Positions 9,534 through 19,277 are shown, counted from the stretch's first letter. The stretch: 64,000 bases of DNA from Sarcodiotheca gaudichaudii (GCA_032355985.1 JAUKVZ010000005.1:1-64000); one strand, 5' to 3'. Notes: a model not told the origin generated them from the letters alone. Translations and numbers: made by a program.

Positions 9534-10055
9534 ATGAACGTGGATGTGAATCTCGTCTATTTCAAGTCCGACGGCTCGCGCCGGGAAATGCCCATCAAGG
9601 GCGAGCAGTCCGTCATCGGACGCGGCGCCGGGTGTGATCTTCAGGTTCCGCTGGCGAGCGTGTCTCGCGAGCATTGCCGCATCACCATCAGCGACGAAAG
9701 CGTGTCGGTCGAGGATCTGAACTCGAGCAACGGCACCTTCCGCAATGGCGAGCAGCTCACAGGCCCGACGGAGTTCGAGCCCGGCGATCAGCTCGCGGTC
9801 GGCAAGGTCATTTTCACGATTCAGATTGATGGCGAGCCGGCGCATGTCGAGCCGCCGCTGCTGGATGCCCCGGTGGCTCACAAGCCCCAGGAAACGAAAG
9901 AGCCGACGTCTTCCGGTGAACCGGAAACCCCTGCGCCCGAAGCCGCTACGGATGAGTCCGGCGAGATCGGTGATCTCATCGCCCGTGCGACGCAGGCCAT
10001 CAACGATGACAGCAGCGTCTTCGATTTCGATATCGATCTGGATGACGACGACTGA
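9534..10055 (+). CDS. FHA-domain protein
   Basis: 173 residues. The first ~100 form a forkhead-associated domain: SVIGRGAGCDLQVP, the phosphothreonine-binding SREHCRI block, and LNSSNGTFRNGEQL. The rest is a Pro/Glu-rich linker and a very acidic end (FDFDIDLDDDD). No membrane segment and no enzyme domain, so it is likely a cytosolic adaptor that binds a phosphothreonine protein; the kinase partner is not in this window. Convergent with the zinc-ribbon gene, 20 bp apart. Confidence 0.88.
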   Translation: MNVDVNLVYFKSDGSRREMPIKGEQSVIGRGAGCDLQVPLASVSREHCRITISDESVSVEDLNSSNGTFRNGEQLTGPTEFEPGDQLAVGKVIFTIQIDGEPAHVEPPLLDAPVAHKPQETKEPTSSGEPETPAPEAATDESGEIGDLIARATQAINDDSSVFDFDIDLDDDD

Positions 10056-10075
10056 GTCCGGCCGTGACGGCGTCT

Positions 10076-10279
10076 TCAGTTCTCTGAGATGACCTCATCC
10101 TTCGGCGGCGCCGCTTCTTCAGCCGGCGGCGTCTGACGAACATCCTTCTTTTCCGGGATCCGAATGTTCGTGCCGCAGGAGCGGCAGCGCACCGTGCGTC
10201 CGCGCGCTGACACAGGGACAGCGAGGACCTTGCGACAGGTCAGATTCGGACACATCACTCGAATATTCTGGTGAGCCAT
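10076..10279 (-). CDS. Small zinc-ribbon protein
   Basis: 67 residues from the ATG at 10279 (MAHQNIRVMCPN); the longer frame to 10456 is not supported. Two cysteine pairs, CPNLTC and CRSC, with VLAVPVSARGRTVRC between them form a zinc ribbon like those at the N-termini of planctomycete and myxobacterial regulators (MJ0042-type finger). The C-terminal third is Pro/Glu-rich and probably unstructured. Role unknown; such fingers bind nucleic acid or act as redox or zinc sensors. Confidence 0.75.
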   Translation of the reverse strand: MAHQNIRVMCPNLTCRKVLAVPVSARGRTVRCRSCGTNIRIPEKKDVRQTPPAEEAAPPKDEVISEN

Positions 10280-10460
10280 CGTTTGCCTCGAGCGCCAGGA
10301 TCTCGTCAATCCCCTGGAAGAAATCGGCCGAATCGGCGGCCTGATTGAGCAGAGCGTCCCATCATTGGATCCCACGCTGGCGTCACGCCCCGCGAGGCCC
10401 TCCGGCTTCCCCAGCTTTCGGTACAGTCGTCGCCGCAGCCAGCGCACACGTCCCAATAAG

Positions 10461-10481
10461 CTGATCGTCCGCGATGATCAG
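10461..10481 (+). promoter_or_regulatory. Hairpin/dyad in the purA leader
   Basis: A 9-bp arm pair (10461-10469 with 10473-10481, one G-T pair, loop of 3) lies 44 nt before the purA ATG in the 246-bp region between the zinc-ribbon gene and purA. It could be an operator or a leader hairpin; no T run follows, so it is not a standard terminator. Confidence 0.25.
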
Positions 10482-10525
10482 CGCGATTCTGGAGTCCGGA
10501 GTTGAGCCAGGAGAATCCGACCAAC

Positions 10526-11860
10526 ATGGCACAAGCGCCAACGCCGTCCTGCACCGCCGTCATCGGTCTGCAGTGGGGTGATGAAGGCAAGGGCAAGATC
10601 GTCGACATGCTCGCTTCGAAGCATGACGCCGTCGTGCGATTCAATGGCGGCGCCAACGCCGGGCATACCGTCGTCGTCGAAGGCGCCAAGCACGCGCTTC
10701 ATCTGATTCCCTCCGGCATCCTGCATCCGCGGGCGCTTTCAGTCATCGGCAATGGCGTCGTAGTGGACCCTGAAGGTCTGCTGCATGAGCTCAGCGGTCT
10801 GCTTGAGTCGGGCGTCGATGTCTCCGGCCTGCGGATCTCCAGCCGCGCCCACGTCGTCATGCCGTATCACTTCGCAGAGGACGCGAGCCGGGAATCGCGC
10901 CTGGCGACGGATGACAGGGGCGAATCCGGCGATCGATCCATCGGCACGACCAAACGCGGGATCGGTCCGTGCTACGCAGAAAAGATTCAGCGGGCGTGCG
11001 CCATACGCATGGGCGATCTCACAGACGCGTCCACATTGAAAGAAAAAATCCGACTCTCATCACAGTTTCGCGAACGGGCGGGTGATGAAGAATCCACGGA
11101 GATCGTGCTGGAGCGGACTGTTGAGCAGTACGCCGAGTTTGGCCGCAGGCTGGCGCCATACATCACGGACAGCTTCTATCTGCTTCACGACATGCTCGAT
11201 GGCGGCAAGAAGATTCTCTTTGAAGGCGCCAATGCGACGTTGCTGGATGTGGATCACGGCACCTATCCCTTTGTCACGTCCTCGCACACGTCCGTGCTGG
11301 GCATCGGCTCGGGCACGGGCGTATCGGAGCGTCATCTCGGAAGTGTGATCGGCGTCCTGAAGGCGTATCAGACGCGCGTCGGCGCCGGACCATTCCCGAC
11401 CGAGTTGAAGGACGACATCGGCGATCGCATTCGTGAGCGCGGCAATGAGTATGGAACAACAACGGGCAGGCCGCGGCGCACGGGATGGCTTGACCTGGTC
11501 GCCGCGCGATATGCCGCAACGCTGAATGACTGCACATCGCTGGCCATCACACTCTTTGATGTTCTTTCCGGTTTCGAGGAGCTCAAGGTCTGCACCGCGT
11601 ATCGCGTGGATGGCGTCTCCAGCGAACGATTCATTCCGGATGCGCGAACGCTTCAGCGCGTCGAGCCGATCTATACGACGCTGCCTGGTTTCACGGAAGA
11701 GATCGTCGACGCCCGATCGATGTCGGAGCTGCCTGAAGCCGCGACCGCGTATCTTGAGTTTGTGCAGTCCTATGTGGGCGTTCCGATCGAGTTCGTCGGT
11801 GTGGGGCCCGATCGCGCGCAGACGATTCGCGCAACGGAAAATGTCGGAGCGGCGTCCTGA
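10526..11860 (+). CDS. purA: Adenylosuccinate synthetase
   Basis: The ATG at 10526 has AGGAG at 10509-10513 upstream (12-nt spacer); a TTG 24 nt before it is less likely. 444 residues, normal for the family. GLQWGDEGKGKIVD holds the IMP/GTP-binding loop and catalytic Asp, NAGHTVVVEG the catalytic His, and IGTTKRGIGPCY plus GTTTGRPRRTGWLD the other conserved blocks. It joins IMP and aspartate using GTP, the first committed step to AMP, in the cytosol. Confidence 0.97.
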   Translation: MAQAPTPSCTAVIGLQWGDEGKGKIVDMLASKHDAVVRFNGGANAGHTVVVEGAKHALHLIPSGILHPRALSVIGNGVVVDPEGLLHELSGLLESGVDVSGLRISSRAHVVMPYHFAEDASRESRLATDDRGESGDRSIGTTKRGIGPCYAEKIQRACAIRMGDLTDASTLKEKIRLSSQFRERAGDEESTEIVLERTVEQYAEFGRRLAPYITDSFYLLHDMLDGGKKILFEGANATLLDVDHGTYPFVTSSHTSVLGIGSGTGVSERHLGSVIGVLKAYQTRVGAGPFPTELKDDIGDRIRERGNEYGTTTGRPRRTGWLDLVAARYAATLNDCTSLAITLFDVLSGFEELKVCTAYRVDGVSSERFIPDARTLQRVEPIYTTLPGFTEEIVDARSMSELPEAATAYLEFVQSYVGVPIEFVGVGPDRAQTIRATENVGAAS

Positions 11861-11879
11861 CCAGCGCGCAGGCTGCGAC

Positions 11880-12500
11880 TCAGTTGATTGGACGCAGATG
11901 GGCCAGCCACTCCAGATTGCCGCGGCTTCTGCCCTTGCGGCGTCCTCCACCGACAACCGGAGACTGCACGCACGCGACGACCTCGACTCCCCACGAGGGC
12001 GCTCGTGACAACGTCTCGTCCATCACTCCCTGCGCCTGCGATTCCGGCAGCACGCCATCTTCGAGCAGGTCGTCGCGGCCGATATCAGACGCTTCGTAAT
12101 GCGGCTTGATGAGTGAGATGATTTCGCCACCTTCGCGCAGCCACTTCAGCGACGTCGGCACGGCAAGTCGTTGCGGCGTCCAGCCAAGATCAACGACGAC
12201 AAGTTCCACACCGTCGGCAGGCGGTTCAGCATGCAGCGCGTTGGTGCGCTCCATGACGACGACGCGTTCGTCCTGCCGCAGCTTGTAGTCGAGCTGTCCG
12301 TAGGCCGTATCCACGGCGTACACGCGCTCGGCGCCGTGCTGAAGGAGGCAGTCAGTGAATCCGCCCGTGCTGCACCCGAGATCGGCGCAGTTCTTTCCGT
12401 TCACATCGATGCCGAATGCGTCCAGCGCGTGAGAAAGCTTGACGCCTCCTCGTGAGACGTAGCGGCGTCCCTGCGCATCAATGGCGTCTTTCGCGGCCAC
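11880..12500 (-). CDS. TlyA-like RNA 2'-O-methyltransferase without the S4 domain
   Basis: 206 residues from a GTG at 12500. RYVSRGGVKLSHALDAF, ADLGCSTGGFTDCLLQHGA (SAM-binding) and SLIKPHYEA match the TlyA/hemolysin A family of FtsJ-like rRNA methylases. Full-length TlyA has about 60 residues of S4 RNA-binding domain before RYVSRGG; here only about 12 residues precede it and no S4 pattern is visible. It follows lpxI with a 9-bp gap in a LOG-lpxI-tlyA operon. Confidence 0.82.
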   Translation of the reverse strand: MAAKDAIDAQGRRYVSRGGVKLSHALDAFGIDVNGKNCADLGCSTGGFTDCLLQHGAERVYAVDTAYGQLDYKLRQDERVVVMERTNALHAEPPADGVELVVVDLGWTPQRLAVPTSLKWLREGGEIISLIKPHYEASDIGRDDLLEDGVLPESQAQGVMDETLSRAPSWGVEVVACVQSPVVGGGRRKGRSRGNLEWLAHLRPIN

Positions 12501-12509
12501 GGTGCGGCC

Positions 12510-13400
12510 TCAGATCTCGGTGACGCCGACGATCGAGACGCCGAGCTTCTCAGCCAGCGCGATCGTCTTCGGCTTGTCGACCATGATCACATCGCCGGCC
12601 GCGAGCGCAATGCATGTGCCGCCGGCTTTGGCGACTTTTTCGATCGTCGTCTCGCCGATCGTCGGCACATCGGCGCGTCGATCGTGGCCGGTGCGGGCGC
12701 CCTTGAGCATGACCCACGGACCGCCGCGGCAGATCTTGCCGGCGCGCTCGATCATCCGATCCGTGCCTTCGACCGCCTCGACCGCCATGACATCACGCTG
12801 CCTGACGACCATCGACTGCCCGATGTCCAGACGCAGCAGTTCGAGGAGCAGCGGCCAGCCGAAATCGATATCGAGGCGCTCCATGGCGTTGGGCCGTCGC
12901 GACGTCATCACGCCCGACGTCGCCAGGTGATCCGGAATGGGCGCGGTGGAATCGATCAGATGCACTCCATGACTCGACAGTTCATTGGCCACAGCGGCGA
13001 GCACTCCCGATGATCTTCGATCATGCCTGAGACGACGATACCAGACCCATGCCGTCTTCAGGTCCGGACGATTTCGGATTCGTTGCAGCGGTTTGTGCGA
13101 CATGGTCGCTTTGTCGACGCCGCCGACCATGATCGCGTGCGTCACATTCATGCGGCGCAGCTTTGAGCCCCACGTTCCGACGCGAAGCGCAGCGCTTTCC
13201 GTGAACTGCTCACACAGTTCTTTCAGGCCCGGGTCATAGTGTCCGCGCAGGCCCATGGCGCGCACCGTGTAGCCGCGTGCACGAATACCTTCGGCGATCA
13301 GCAGCGGCAGGCGCCCGCTGCCGGCGATCAGGCCGATGGGCGCCGGAGGCGGCGGCGGAACGGGCAGGATCACGATTGGATCGGGCGACAGTCGCTTCAT
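12510..13400 (-). CDS. lpxI: UDP-2,3-diacylglucosamine pyrophosphatase LpxI (DUF1009)
   Basis: 296 residues. PIGLIAGSGRLPLLIAEGIR is the N-terminal Rossmann-like LpxI block and the C-terminal domain (GPWVMLKGARTGHDRRADVPTIG, then DVIMVDKPKTIALAEK) matches the catalytic domain. It releases UMP to give lipid X in lipid A synthesis, replacing LpxH, so the organism makes an LPS-type outer membrane. The N-terminus has a proline run (PVPPPPPAP) not usual for the family. Start ATG overlaps the LOG stop by 4 nt, implying coupled translation. Confidence 0.9.
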   Translation of the reverse strand: MKRLSPDPIVILPVPPPPPAPIGLIAGSGRLPLLIAEGIRARGYTVRAMGLRGHYDPGLKELCEQFTESAALRVGTWGSKLRRMNVTHAIMVGGVDKATMSHKPLQRIRNRPDLKTAWVWYRRLRHDRRSSGVLAAVANELSSHGVHLIDSTAPIPDHLATSGVMTSRRPNAMERLDIDFGWPLLLELLRLDIGQSMVVRQRDVMAVEAVEGTDRMIERAGKICRGGPWVMLKGARTGHDRRADVPTIGETTIEKVAKAGGTCIALAAGDVIMVDKPKTIALAEKLGVSIVGVTEI

Positions 13401-14056
13401 CGTTTCTTCAACAGATCCTGAGATGTGCCCAGCGCTTCATACCGGCGGCCTGACGGGCCCGGCGGCGTCCGCTCCAACTCATCAATCGCCGTGATCGCCT
13501 CACCCGGCGCTGCGCACACCGTGAACGACGCACGCACATTGTCCCGAGCAAAACCAGCCTCGATCATGTGATCAATCATCTCGATCAAATGGTCGTAGTA
13601 CCCGCGCTCTTCCGGATGATTCGGATCGGGCCAGTTCACAATGATGATGGGCTTGTCGTGCTCGCCGAGGATGCGGCCGACGAGAATCTCGAAGAACTCC
13701 TCGAGCGTGCCAACGCCGCCCGGCAGAACGACGAACGCACCGCCGCGTTCTTCCAGCAGCGCCTTGCGCTCCCGCATCGTTCGGACGACGAGATTCTCCT
13801 GATTGTCCAGATCAAGAAGCTCGGCGTCGCGAAGGCGCTCGGTGATGATCCCGGTGACCGTGCCTCCCGCGCCGCGGCAGGCGCGCGCCAGGCGTCCCAT
13901 CAGGCCGACGGAACCTCCGCCATAGACCAGACCGCGCCCGGACTCCGCCAGCAGCCGCCCAAAGAGGTCGGCACACACATAGAACTGCTCCGGCAGATCA
14001 TCGCTGGCGGCGCAGTACACGGTGACTGTCTCGATTCGTGAACTCTGTTCCGTCAT
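13397..14056 (-). CDS. LOG family nucleotide-binding protein
   Basis: 219 residues. GRGLVYGGGSVGLMGRLA and PGGVGTLEEFFEI (the PGGxGTxxE motif) are the hallmarks of the LOG/YgdH family, which splits nucleoside 5'-monophosphates into base and ribose phosphate; older names are lysine decarboxylase-like or TIGR00730. First gene of a leftward operon with lpxI and the TlyA-like gene. It is divergent from the threonine dehydratase gene, 79 bp apart. Confidence 0.88.
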   Translation of the reverse strand: MTEQSSRIETVTVYCAASDDLPEQFYVCADLFGRLLAESGRGLVYGGGSVGLMGRLARACRGAGGTVTGIITERLRDAELLDLDNQENLVVRTMRERKALLEERGGAFVVLPGGVGTLEEFFEILVGRILGEHDKPIIIVNWPDPNHPEERGYYDHLIEMIDHMIEAGFARDNVRASFTVCAAPGEAITAIDELERTPPGPSGRRYEALGTSQDLLKKR

Positions 14057-14135
14057 CGCCCGGATTGTACATGCCGCGCGCCTCCCTGCTTCAGAGGGAT
14101 CGACGCCGCCAGCACCCCCCCGCTACATTGACGCC

Positions 14136-15413
14136 ATGCAGGTCACGTACGAAGACATTCTCGCCGCACAGGAGCGCATCCGGGGAGGCGTCGTGCGCAC
14201 GCCCTGCCTGCGATCCAAGCCGCTCTCCGAACTCACCGGCGCGGACATCTTTGTGAAGATGGAGAATGTGCAGCGCACCGGCTCCTTCAAGGAACGCGGC
14301 GCGCGGAACGCCCTGCTTCAGCTTGATGAAGAAGCGCGATCACGCGGCGTCGTCGCCGCCAGCGCCGGAAATCATGCGCTTGGCATGGCCTATCACGGCA
14401 GCCTGCTCGATATTCCCGTCACGGTTGTCATGCCAAACTCGGCCCCGCTCATCAAGAAGGCCACGTGCCGACAACTCGGCGCTGATGTCATCACCTGCGG
14501 CGAGACGTTCAATGACGCCTACACGCGCGCTCAGGAACTCGTGCAGGAGCGCGGGCTGACGTATGTCCATGGCTACGACGATCCCGCGATCATCGCCGGC
14601 CAGGGCGTGACCGGCATCGAAATCATGGAGCAGGTGCACGAGCAGATCGATGCCTACCCCGATGCGATCGTCGTGCCTGTCGGCGGCGCCGGGCTGATCG
14701 CCGGCATCGCTGTCGCGGCAAAGCACATCAACGCCGGCACGAAGGTCTATGGCGTCGAGCCGGAACGAGCGGCGACATTCATCGCAGCCCAGCGCGCCGG
14801 CAAACCGGTGCATGTCGATGTCGGCAAGACGCTGGCCGATGGCCTGGCGACGCCCAATGTTGGCGCGAACGCATTCGAGACTGCAAGCCCCCTCGTCGAT
14901 GGCGTGACGACTGTCAACGAAGCCGAAATCTCGCTGGCCGTGCTCCGACTGATGGAATTTGAGAAGTCAGTCATCGAGGGCGCCGGCGCCGCAGGTCTTG
15001 CGGCGATGCTCGCGCACAAGAACGAGCCGCTGCTGGGCGATGCTCTTCCGGATCTTCACGATCAGGTCGTCGTGCTGCCATTGTGTGGCGGCAACATTGA
15101 TCCGGCGATGATCGGGCGCGTGATCGAGCGCGGCCTGGCCGCCGATGGTCGCCTGACGCGATTCGTCGTCTCCATCAGCGATCGCCCGGGCGGGCTCAAC
15201 GCACTGACGACGGTGATCGCTCGCGTCGGCGCTTCCGTCCATGACATCACGCACGATCGCGCCTTTGCGACATCGGATCTCGCGTCCGTCGATGTGCGAT
15301 GCACGATCGAGACTTCGGGGCCGGATCACGTTCAGGAACTGCTCGATGCGCTTGAGTCGGCGGGCTTTGAACTTCGCATCGAGCACGGACGCCAACGAAC
15401 CGTGGATCTCTGA
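14136..15413 (+). CDS. ilvA: Threonine ammonia-lyase (threonine dehydratase)
   Basis: ATG at 14136 (MQVTYEDILAAQERI) is the natural start. 425 residues. SFKERGARNAL carries the PLP-binding Lys52; ASAGNHALG and VGGAGLIAG are the phosphate and cofactor sites. The last ~85 residues, starting RFVVSISDRPGGLNAL, form a single ACT-like domain, as in TdcB/IlvA forms with one regulatory domain. It turns threonine into 2-oxobutanoate and ammonia, the entry to isoleucine. Feedback control through the ACT domain is likely but cannot be read from sequence. Confidence 0.92.
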   Translation: MQVTYEDILAAQERIRGGVVRTPCLRSKPLSELTGADIFVKMENVQRTGSFKERGARNALLQLDEEARSRGVVAASAGNHALGMAYHGSLLDIPVTVVMPNSAPLIKKATCRQLGADVITCGETFNDAYTRAQELVQERGLTYVHGYDDPAIIAGQGVTGIEIMEQVHEQIDAYPDAIVVPVGGAGLIAGIAVAAKHINAGTKVYGVEPERAATFIAAQRAGKPVHVDVGKTLADGLATPNVGANAFETASPLVDGVTTVNEAEISLAVLRLMEFEKSVIEGAGAAGLAAMLAHKNEPLLGDALPDLHDQVVVLPLCGGNIDPAMIGRVIERGLAADGRLTRFVVSISDRPGGLNALTTVIARVGASVHDITHDRAFATSDLASVDVRCTIETSGPDHVQELLDALESAGFELRIEHGRQRTVDL

Positions 15414-15422
15414 TCGACGCGC

Positions 15423-17732
15423 CTACAGCAAGGCGTACGGATCCACATCCACAGCCATGCGAGCATCGCTCTTGAGCAGCCCCTGATTGCGAAGCGTCGT
15501 CAGCGCCGCATGCAAAGGCCCCGGCGATGAGGCGATTGCTTCAACCGAGAATCGATAGAACTCCGCCACGCGACTGACCGGACACGGCATCGGCCCGCGC
15601 ACGCGCACGCCCTCCGTCCGCAGATCCCGAATCGCTCGCGCCAGATCCGTCGCCGTGCCGCTCGCCTTCGCATAGTCCTTGTCCCGGATCACCACGCGCA
15701 CCATGCGCCCCGCCGGGGGCAATCCGTCCCGTTCACGAAGCGCCAGCTCATCGTTGGCAAACGTCTCGTAGTCGTGCCGCGCTGCAAGGCTCACCGCCGG
15801 CGCATCCGGATTGAATGACTGCACAACCACGCGCCCGGGCCGATCAGATGCTCGACCGGCGCGCCCCGCGACCTGACTGACCAGCTGGAACGTGCGCTCG
15901 GCCGCGCGGAAGTCCGGCAGGTTGATCGATGTGTCCGCATTGACGACACCGACGAGGCGAACATTTGGGAAATCCAGCCCCTTGCCGATCATCTGCGTTC
16001 CCAGCAGCACGCGAATCTCGCCTCGACCGAACTGTTGCAGCGCCTCGTGCCAGTCGCTGGCGCGCTTCAGTGAATCGCTGTCCAGCCGGCGCAAGGCGCC
16101 CGAATGCGCAAGCTGGGGAAAGACTTCGGCCAACTCCTCTTCGACGCGCTGCGTGCCCATGCCGAATGCGACGATTCTTTTGCCGCAGGAAGGGCACAGT
16201 GGGGGCAGCTTCACGGCGTCAAGGCAGTGATGGCAGCGCACGACGCCATCGCGCGGCAGGTCCCGTCCCTTGTGCAGCACCATTGTCGAATCACAGCGAT
16301 CGCACACCATGATCCAGCCGCATCGCTGATCGGGACAACTGATGTAGTTCGCATACCCGCGACGATTCAGCAGCAGCACGGCCTGCCCGCCATCGTCAAG
16401 CGTCTCGCCCAACGCCGCCCGCAGCACAGGTCCGATCAACCGAATGCGGCTGCGCTCATCGGCAAGCTTGCGTAGCTCTTCCGCCAGATCCACCACCTGC
16501 ACGCGCGGCATCGATGCGCCGCCGGCGCGCTGCGGCAGGCGATGCAGCGCGCTGCGCTGCTGCCGCGCATTGCGCCAGGACTCCAGCGAAGGCGTCGCTG
16601 AGCCAAGAACGATCGGGCATCCCTCGATCTGCGCGCGTTTGATCGCCACATCGCGCCCGTGATAACGCGGCAGCGGATCATCCTGCTTGTACGCACCGTC
16701 ATGCTCTTCATCGACGATGATCACGCCGACGGGTTGCCCGGCGCGAGCGTCAAATGGCGAAAAGATCGCCGAACGGGCGCCGATGACGACGCGAGCGTCA
16801 CCATCACGCACGGCCGCCCACTGCTGATGCCGCTGCGCCTGCGTCAATCCTGAATGCAGCACCGCGACACCCTGCTCCTGGAACCAGCCGAGGAATCGTC
16901 CGGCGGTCTGCGGCGTCAGGCTGATCTCCGGCACAAGCACGATGGCGCATTCATCTCTGGCCAGCACCTGTTCGATGATCCGCAGATACACCTCCGTCTT
17001 GCCGGATCCGGTGACGCCGAAGAGTAGATGCTGATGAAAATCGCCCAGCGTCGCGCACACACCGTCGATCGCGCTCTTCTGATCGGGATGCAGTTCGAAA
17101 TCGGCGCGGCGCTCGACGGCATGCTCTGCCCATGCCGCGCGGACGCGCGTGCGTTCCGTCTCCTTGAAGAATCCCGCTCGGATCAATCGATTGATGGGCG
17201 CCACCGATCGCAGACCGAGCGTGCGCGCCAGATCGCGGGCGCTGATGGGAAACGCGCCCTCTCCGAGCACGGTGATGCGCTGCCACGCCTCGCGCGCCGT
17301 TGGTGTGAGCGCTTCGGCGTCGCCCGCGCCCGTCAGCTCCAGCTCCACACGTGTCACGCGACCCGTCCCGCGCTTGACGGCGGCCGGCAGCATTGATGTC
17401 AGCGTCATGCCCAGCGGACTGAAGTAGTATCCGGACATCCAGCGCGCCAGTTCGATCAATGATTCCGGCAATCGGGCGCCCGTCCGGCGCGCGATGGGCT
17501 TGATCTTCGCCGGATCAAGATCCGTCGCGACATCGATCGCCACCACGAACCCTTCGGAGAGGGCATCCCCCCTGCCCAGGGGCGCCTCGACACGTTCGCC
17601 GATCACCAGATCAGCCAGCGTTTCGGGGATGGCGTACGTCAGCCCCTCGGACTGATCCACACTGCGGGCGACGGCGACCTGCGCGAAGCGCCCGGTCGTC
17701 TCGCCACCCAGTTTGAAGAGCCGCTCCTCCAT
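15423..17732 (-). CDS. priA: Primosomal helicase PriA
   Basis: ATG at 17732 (MEERLFKLGG) is chosen; the longer frame would cover the carA start. 769 residues. An N-terminal 3'-DNA-binding domain, Walker A GVTGSGKTEVYL, DEAH-type box IIVDEEHDGAYKQDD, a two-site zinc region with paired cysteines (CPDQRCG, CDRC, CHHC, CPSC) and helicase motifs GTQMIGKGLDFPNV and QVAGRAGRA follow in PriA order. It restarts collapsed replication forks. It converges with ilvA (9-bp gap) and diverges from carA with only 82 bp between starts. Confidence 0.96.
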   Translation of the reverse strand: MEERLFKLGGETTGRFAQVAVARSVDQSEGLTYAIPETLADLVIGERVEAPLGRGDALSEGFVVAIDVATDLDPAKIKPIARRTGARLPESLIELARWMSGYYFSPLGMTLTSMLPAAVKRGTGRVTRVELELTGAGDAEALTPTAREAWQRITVLGEGAFPISARDLARTLGLRSVAPINRLIRAGFFKETERTRVRAAWAEHAVERRADFELHPDQKSAIDGVCATLGDFHQHLLFGVTGSGKTEVYLRIIEQVLARDECAIVLVPEISLTPQTAGRFLGWFQEQGVAVLHSGLTQAQRHQQWAAVRDGDARVVIGARSAIFSPFDARAGQPVGVIIVDEEHDGAYKQDDPLPRYHGRDVAIKRAQIEGCPIVLGSATPSLESWRNARQQRSALHRLPQRAGGASMPRVQVVDLAEELRKLADERSRIRLIGPVLRAALGETLDDGGQAVLLLNRRGYANYISCPDQRCGWIMVCDRCDSTMVLHKGRDLPRDGVVRCHHCLDAVKLPPLCPSCGKRIVAFGMGTQRVEEELAEVFPQLAHSGALRRLDSDSLKRASDWHEALQQFGRGEIRVLLGTQMIGKGLDFPNVRLVGVVNADTSINLPDFRAAERTFQLVSQVAGRAGRASDRPGRVVVQSFNPDAPAVSLAARHDYETFANDELALRERDGLPPAGRMVRVVIRDKDYAKASGTATDLARAIRDLRTEGVRVRGPMPCPVSRVAEFYRFSVEAIASSPGPLHAALTTLRNQGLLKSDARMAVDVDPYALL

Positions 17733-17814
17733 CGCCCAAGCGTACCGGGCGGAGCACACAAACTCCGGCGCCCCGCCCGCCCCTTCGCCCCGACGCCTGT
17801 CTACACTCTGGCCG

Positions 17815-19044
17815 ATGTCACCAGACACGAAGCAATCCGAAGGACGCCTCGTCCTGGAGGATGGATCCATTTTCCGGGGCCGATGCTTCGGCGCCGTCGA
17901 GCCCGCACGGGCCGTCGCCGCGGAAGTCGTGTTCAACACGGCGCTCACCGGCTACCAGGAATCGCTTACGGATCCGTCCTACACCGGGCAGATTCTCACG
18001 ATGACTGCACCGATGATGGGCGTCTACGGCGCCAACGCCGAAGATGTCGAATCCGGGCGTGTGCAGGTCAGCGGATTCATCGTTCGGGAACTTGTCGAGG
18101 CGCCCTCCAACCAGCGCGCTGATCAGACGCTCTCGGAGTATCTCCAGACGCAGGGTGTGATCGGCCTGGCGGGAGTGGACACGCGAGCACTGACGCGACG
18201 TCTGCGCTCCACAGGTTCGATGCGCGGCGCCATCTGCTCTGACGCTTCAGTTTCAGATGATGCGCTGCTCGAACTCGTGCGCACGTCGCCGGCCATGGCC
18301 GGGCAGAATCTTGCCGCCGACGCCGGGAGCGGGCAAGAATCATGGTCGGAAGATCTCGGCGCTTGGAAGCCCGCGCGATCCGGCGAGCATGACAACGCGC
18401 CAATCGACATGCCGCATGTGCTCGCCATCGACTGCGGCGCCAAGCGGAACATCCTCAGACATCTCGTCGAGTCCGGCTGCCGTGTAAGTGTGATCCCCTA
18501 CGATACGCCGGCCGCTGAGATTCAGAGTCGATTCGACGCCGGCGACATTCAGGGGCTATTCATCTCAAACGGGCCCGGAGATCCGGCGGCCGTCGAGACG
18601 ACGATCGCCATGCTTCGCGAGATTCTGGCCGCGCCGATCGAACGAACTGTGCCCACTTTCGGAATTTGTCTCGGATTTCAGCTGCTTGCTCTGGCGGCCG
18701 GCGCGGAGACTTTCAAACTGAAGTTCGGGCATCGCGGCGCCAACCAGCCGGTCAAGAATCTGCTGACCGGGCGGATTGAGATCACAAGCCAGAATCACGG
18801 ATTCGCGGTCGAGCCGAAGTCGCTCGAGGCCGCCGGGGGTGATCCGACCCACATTCACCTCAACGATGGCGTGATTTGCGGATTCAGGCTTCGCGATCGG
18901 CCCGTATTCGGCGTCCAGCATCATCCGGAGGCGAGTCCCGGACCGCATGATGCGGCATACCTCTTCGACGCCTTCGTGCGCATGATGAGCACACGACAGC
19001 CACTGGATGCCGCGCCGGGTTCCGACGCTCCTTCGACGGCCTGA
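17815..19044 (+). CDS. carA: Carbamoyl-phosphate synthase small subunit
   Basis: ATG at 17815. 409 residues. The N-terminal CPSase small-chain domain contains LTGYQESLTDPSYTGQI and GVDTRALTRRLRSTG; the C-terminal glutaminase domain has the nucleophile Cys285 in FGICLGFQLL and the His/Glu pair in HHPEASPGPHD. It makes ammonia from glutamine for the large subunit CarB (not in this window), feeding arginine and pyrimidine synthesis. Confidence 0.96.
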   Translation: MSPDTKQSEGRLVLEDGSIFRGRCFGAVEPARAVAAEVVFNTALTGYQESLTDPSYTGQILTMTAPMMGVYGANAEDVESGRVQVSGFIVRELVEAPSNQRADQTLSEYLQTQGVIGLAGVDTRALTRRLRSTGSMRGAICSDASVSDDALLELVRTSPAMAGQNLAADAGSGQESWSEDLGAWKPARSGEHDNAPIDMPHVLAIDCGAKRNILRHLVESGCRVSVIPYDTPAAEIQSRFDAGDIQGLFISNGPGDPAAVETTIAMLREILAAPIERTVPTFGICLGFQLLALAAGAETFKLKFGHRGANQPVKNLLTGRIEITSQNHGFAVEPKSLEAAGGDPTHIHLNDGVICGFRLRDRPVFGVQHHPEASPGPHDAAYLFDAFVRMMSTRQPLDAAPGSDAPSTA

Positions 19045-19277
19045 AGTCCAGAGCGAAAACCCCAATTCGTCCCGGTTTCGGCGCGTTCCGGGGGATTGGA
19101 CGGAACCGTCATCGGCTTGCGTACCCAATATACGGGCGATATGTTCCGACCGCGCCGCGCATATGACGGCGCCCGGGTCCCCTCCCGGTGGAATTCGTGC
19201 TGACTCGCAGGCGTTGGCGCTTGCGATTCGCGATTACATACGCTCAACCGTGCTTACTCATCTCTTGGAGAGCCGGC

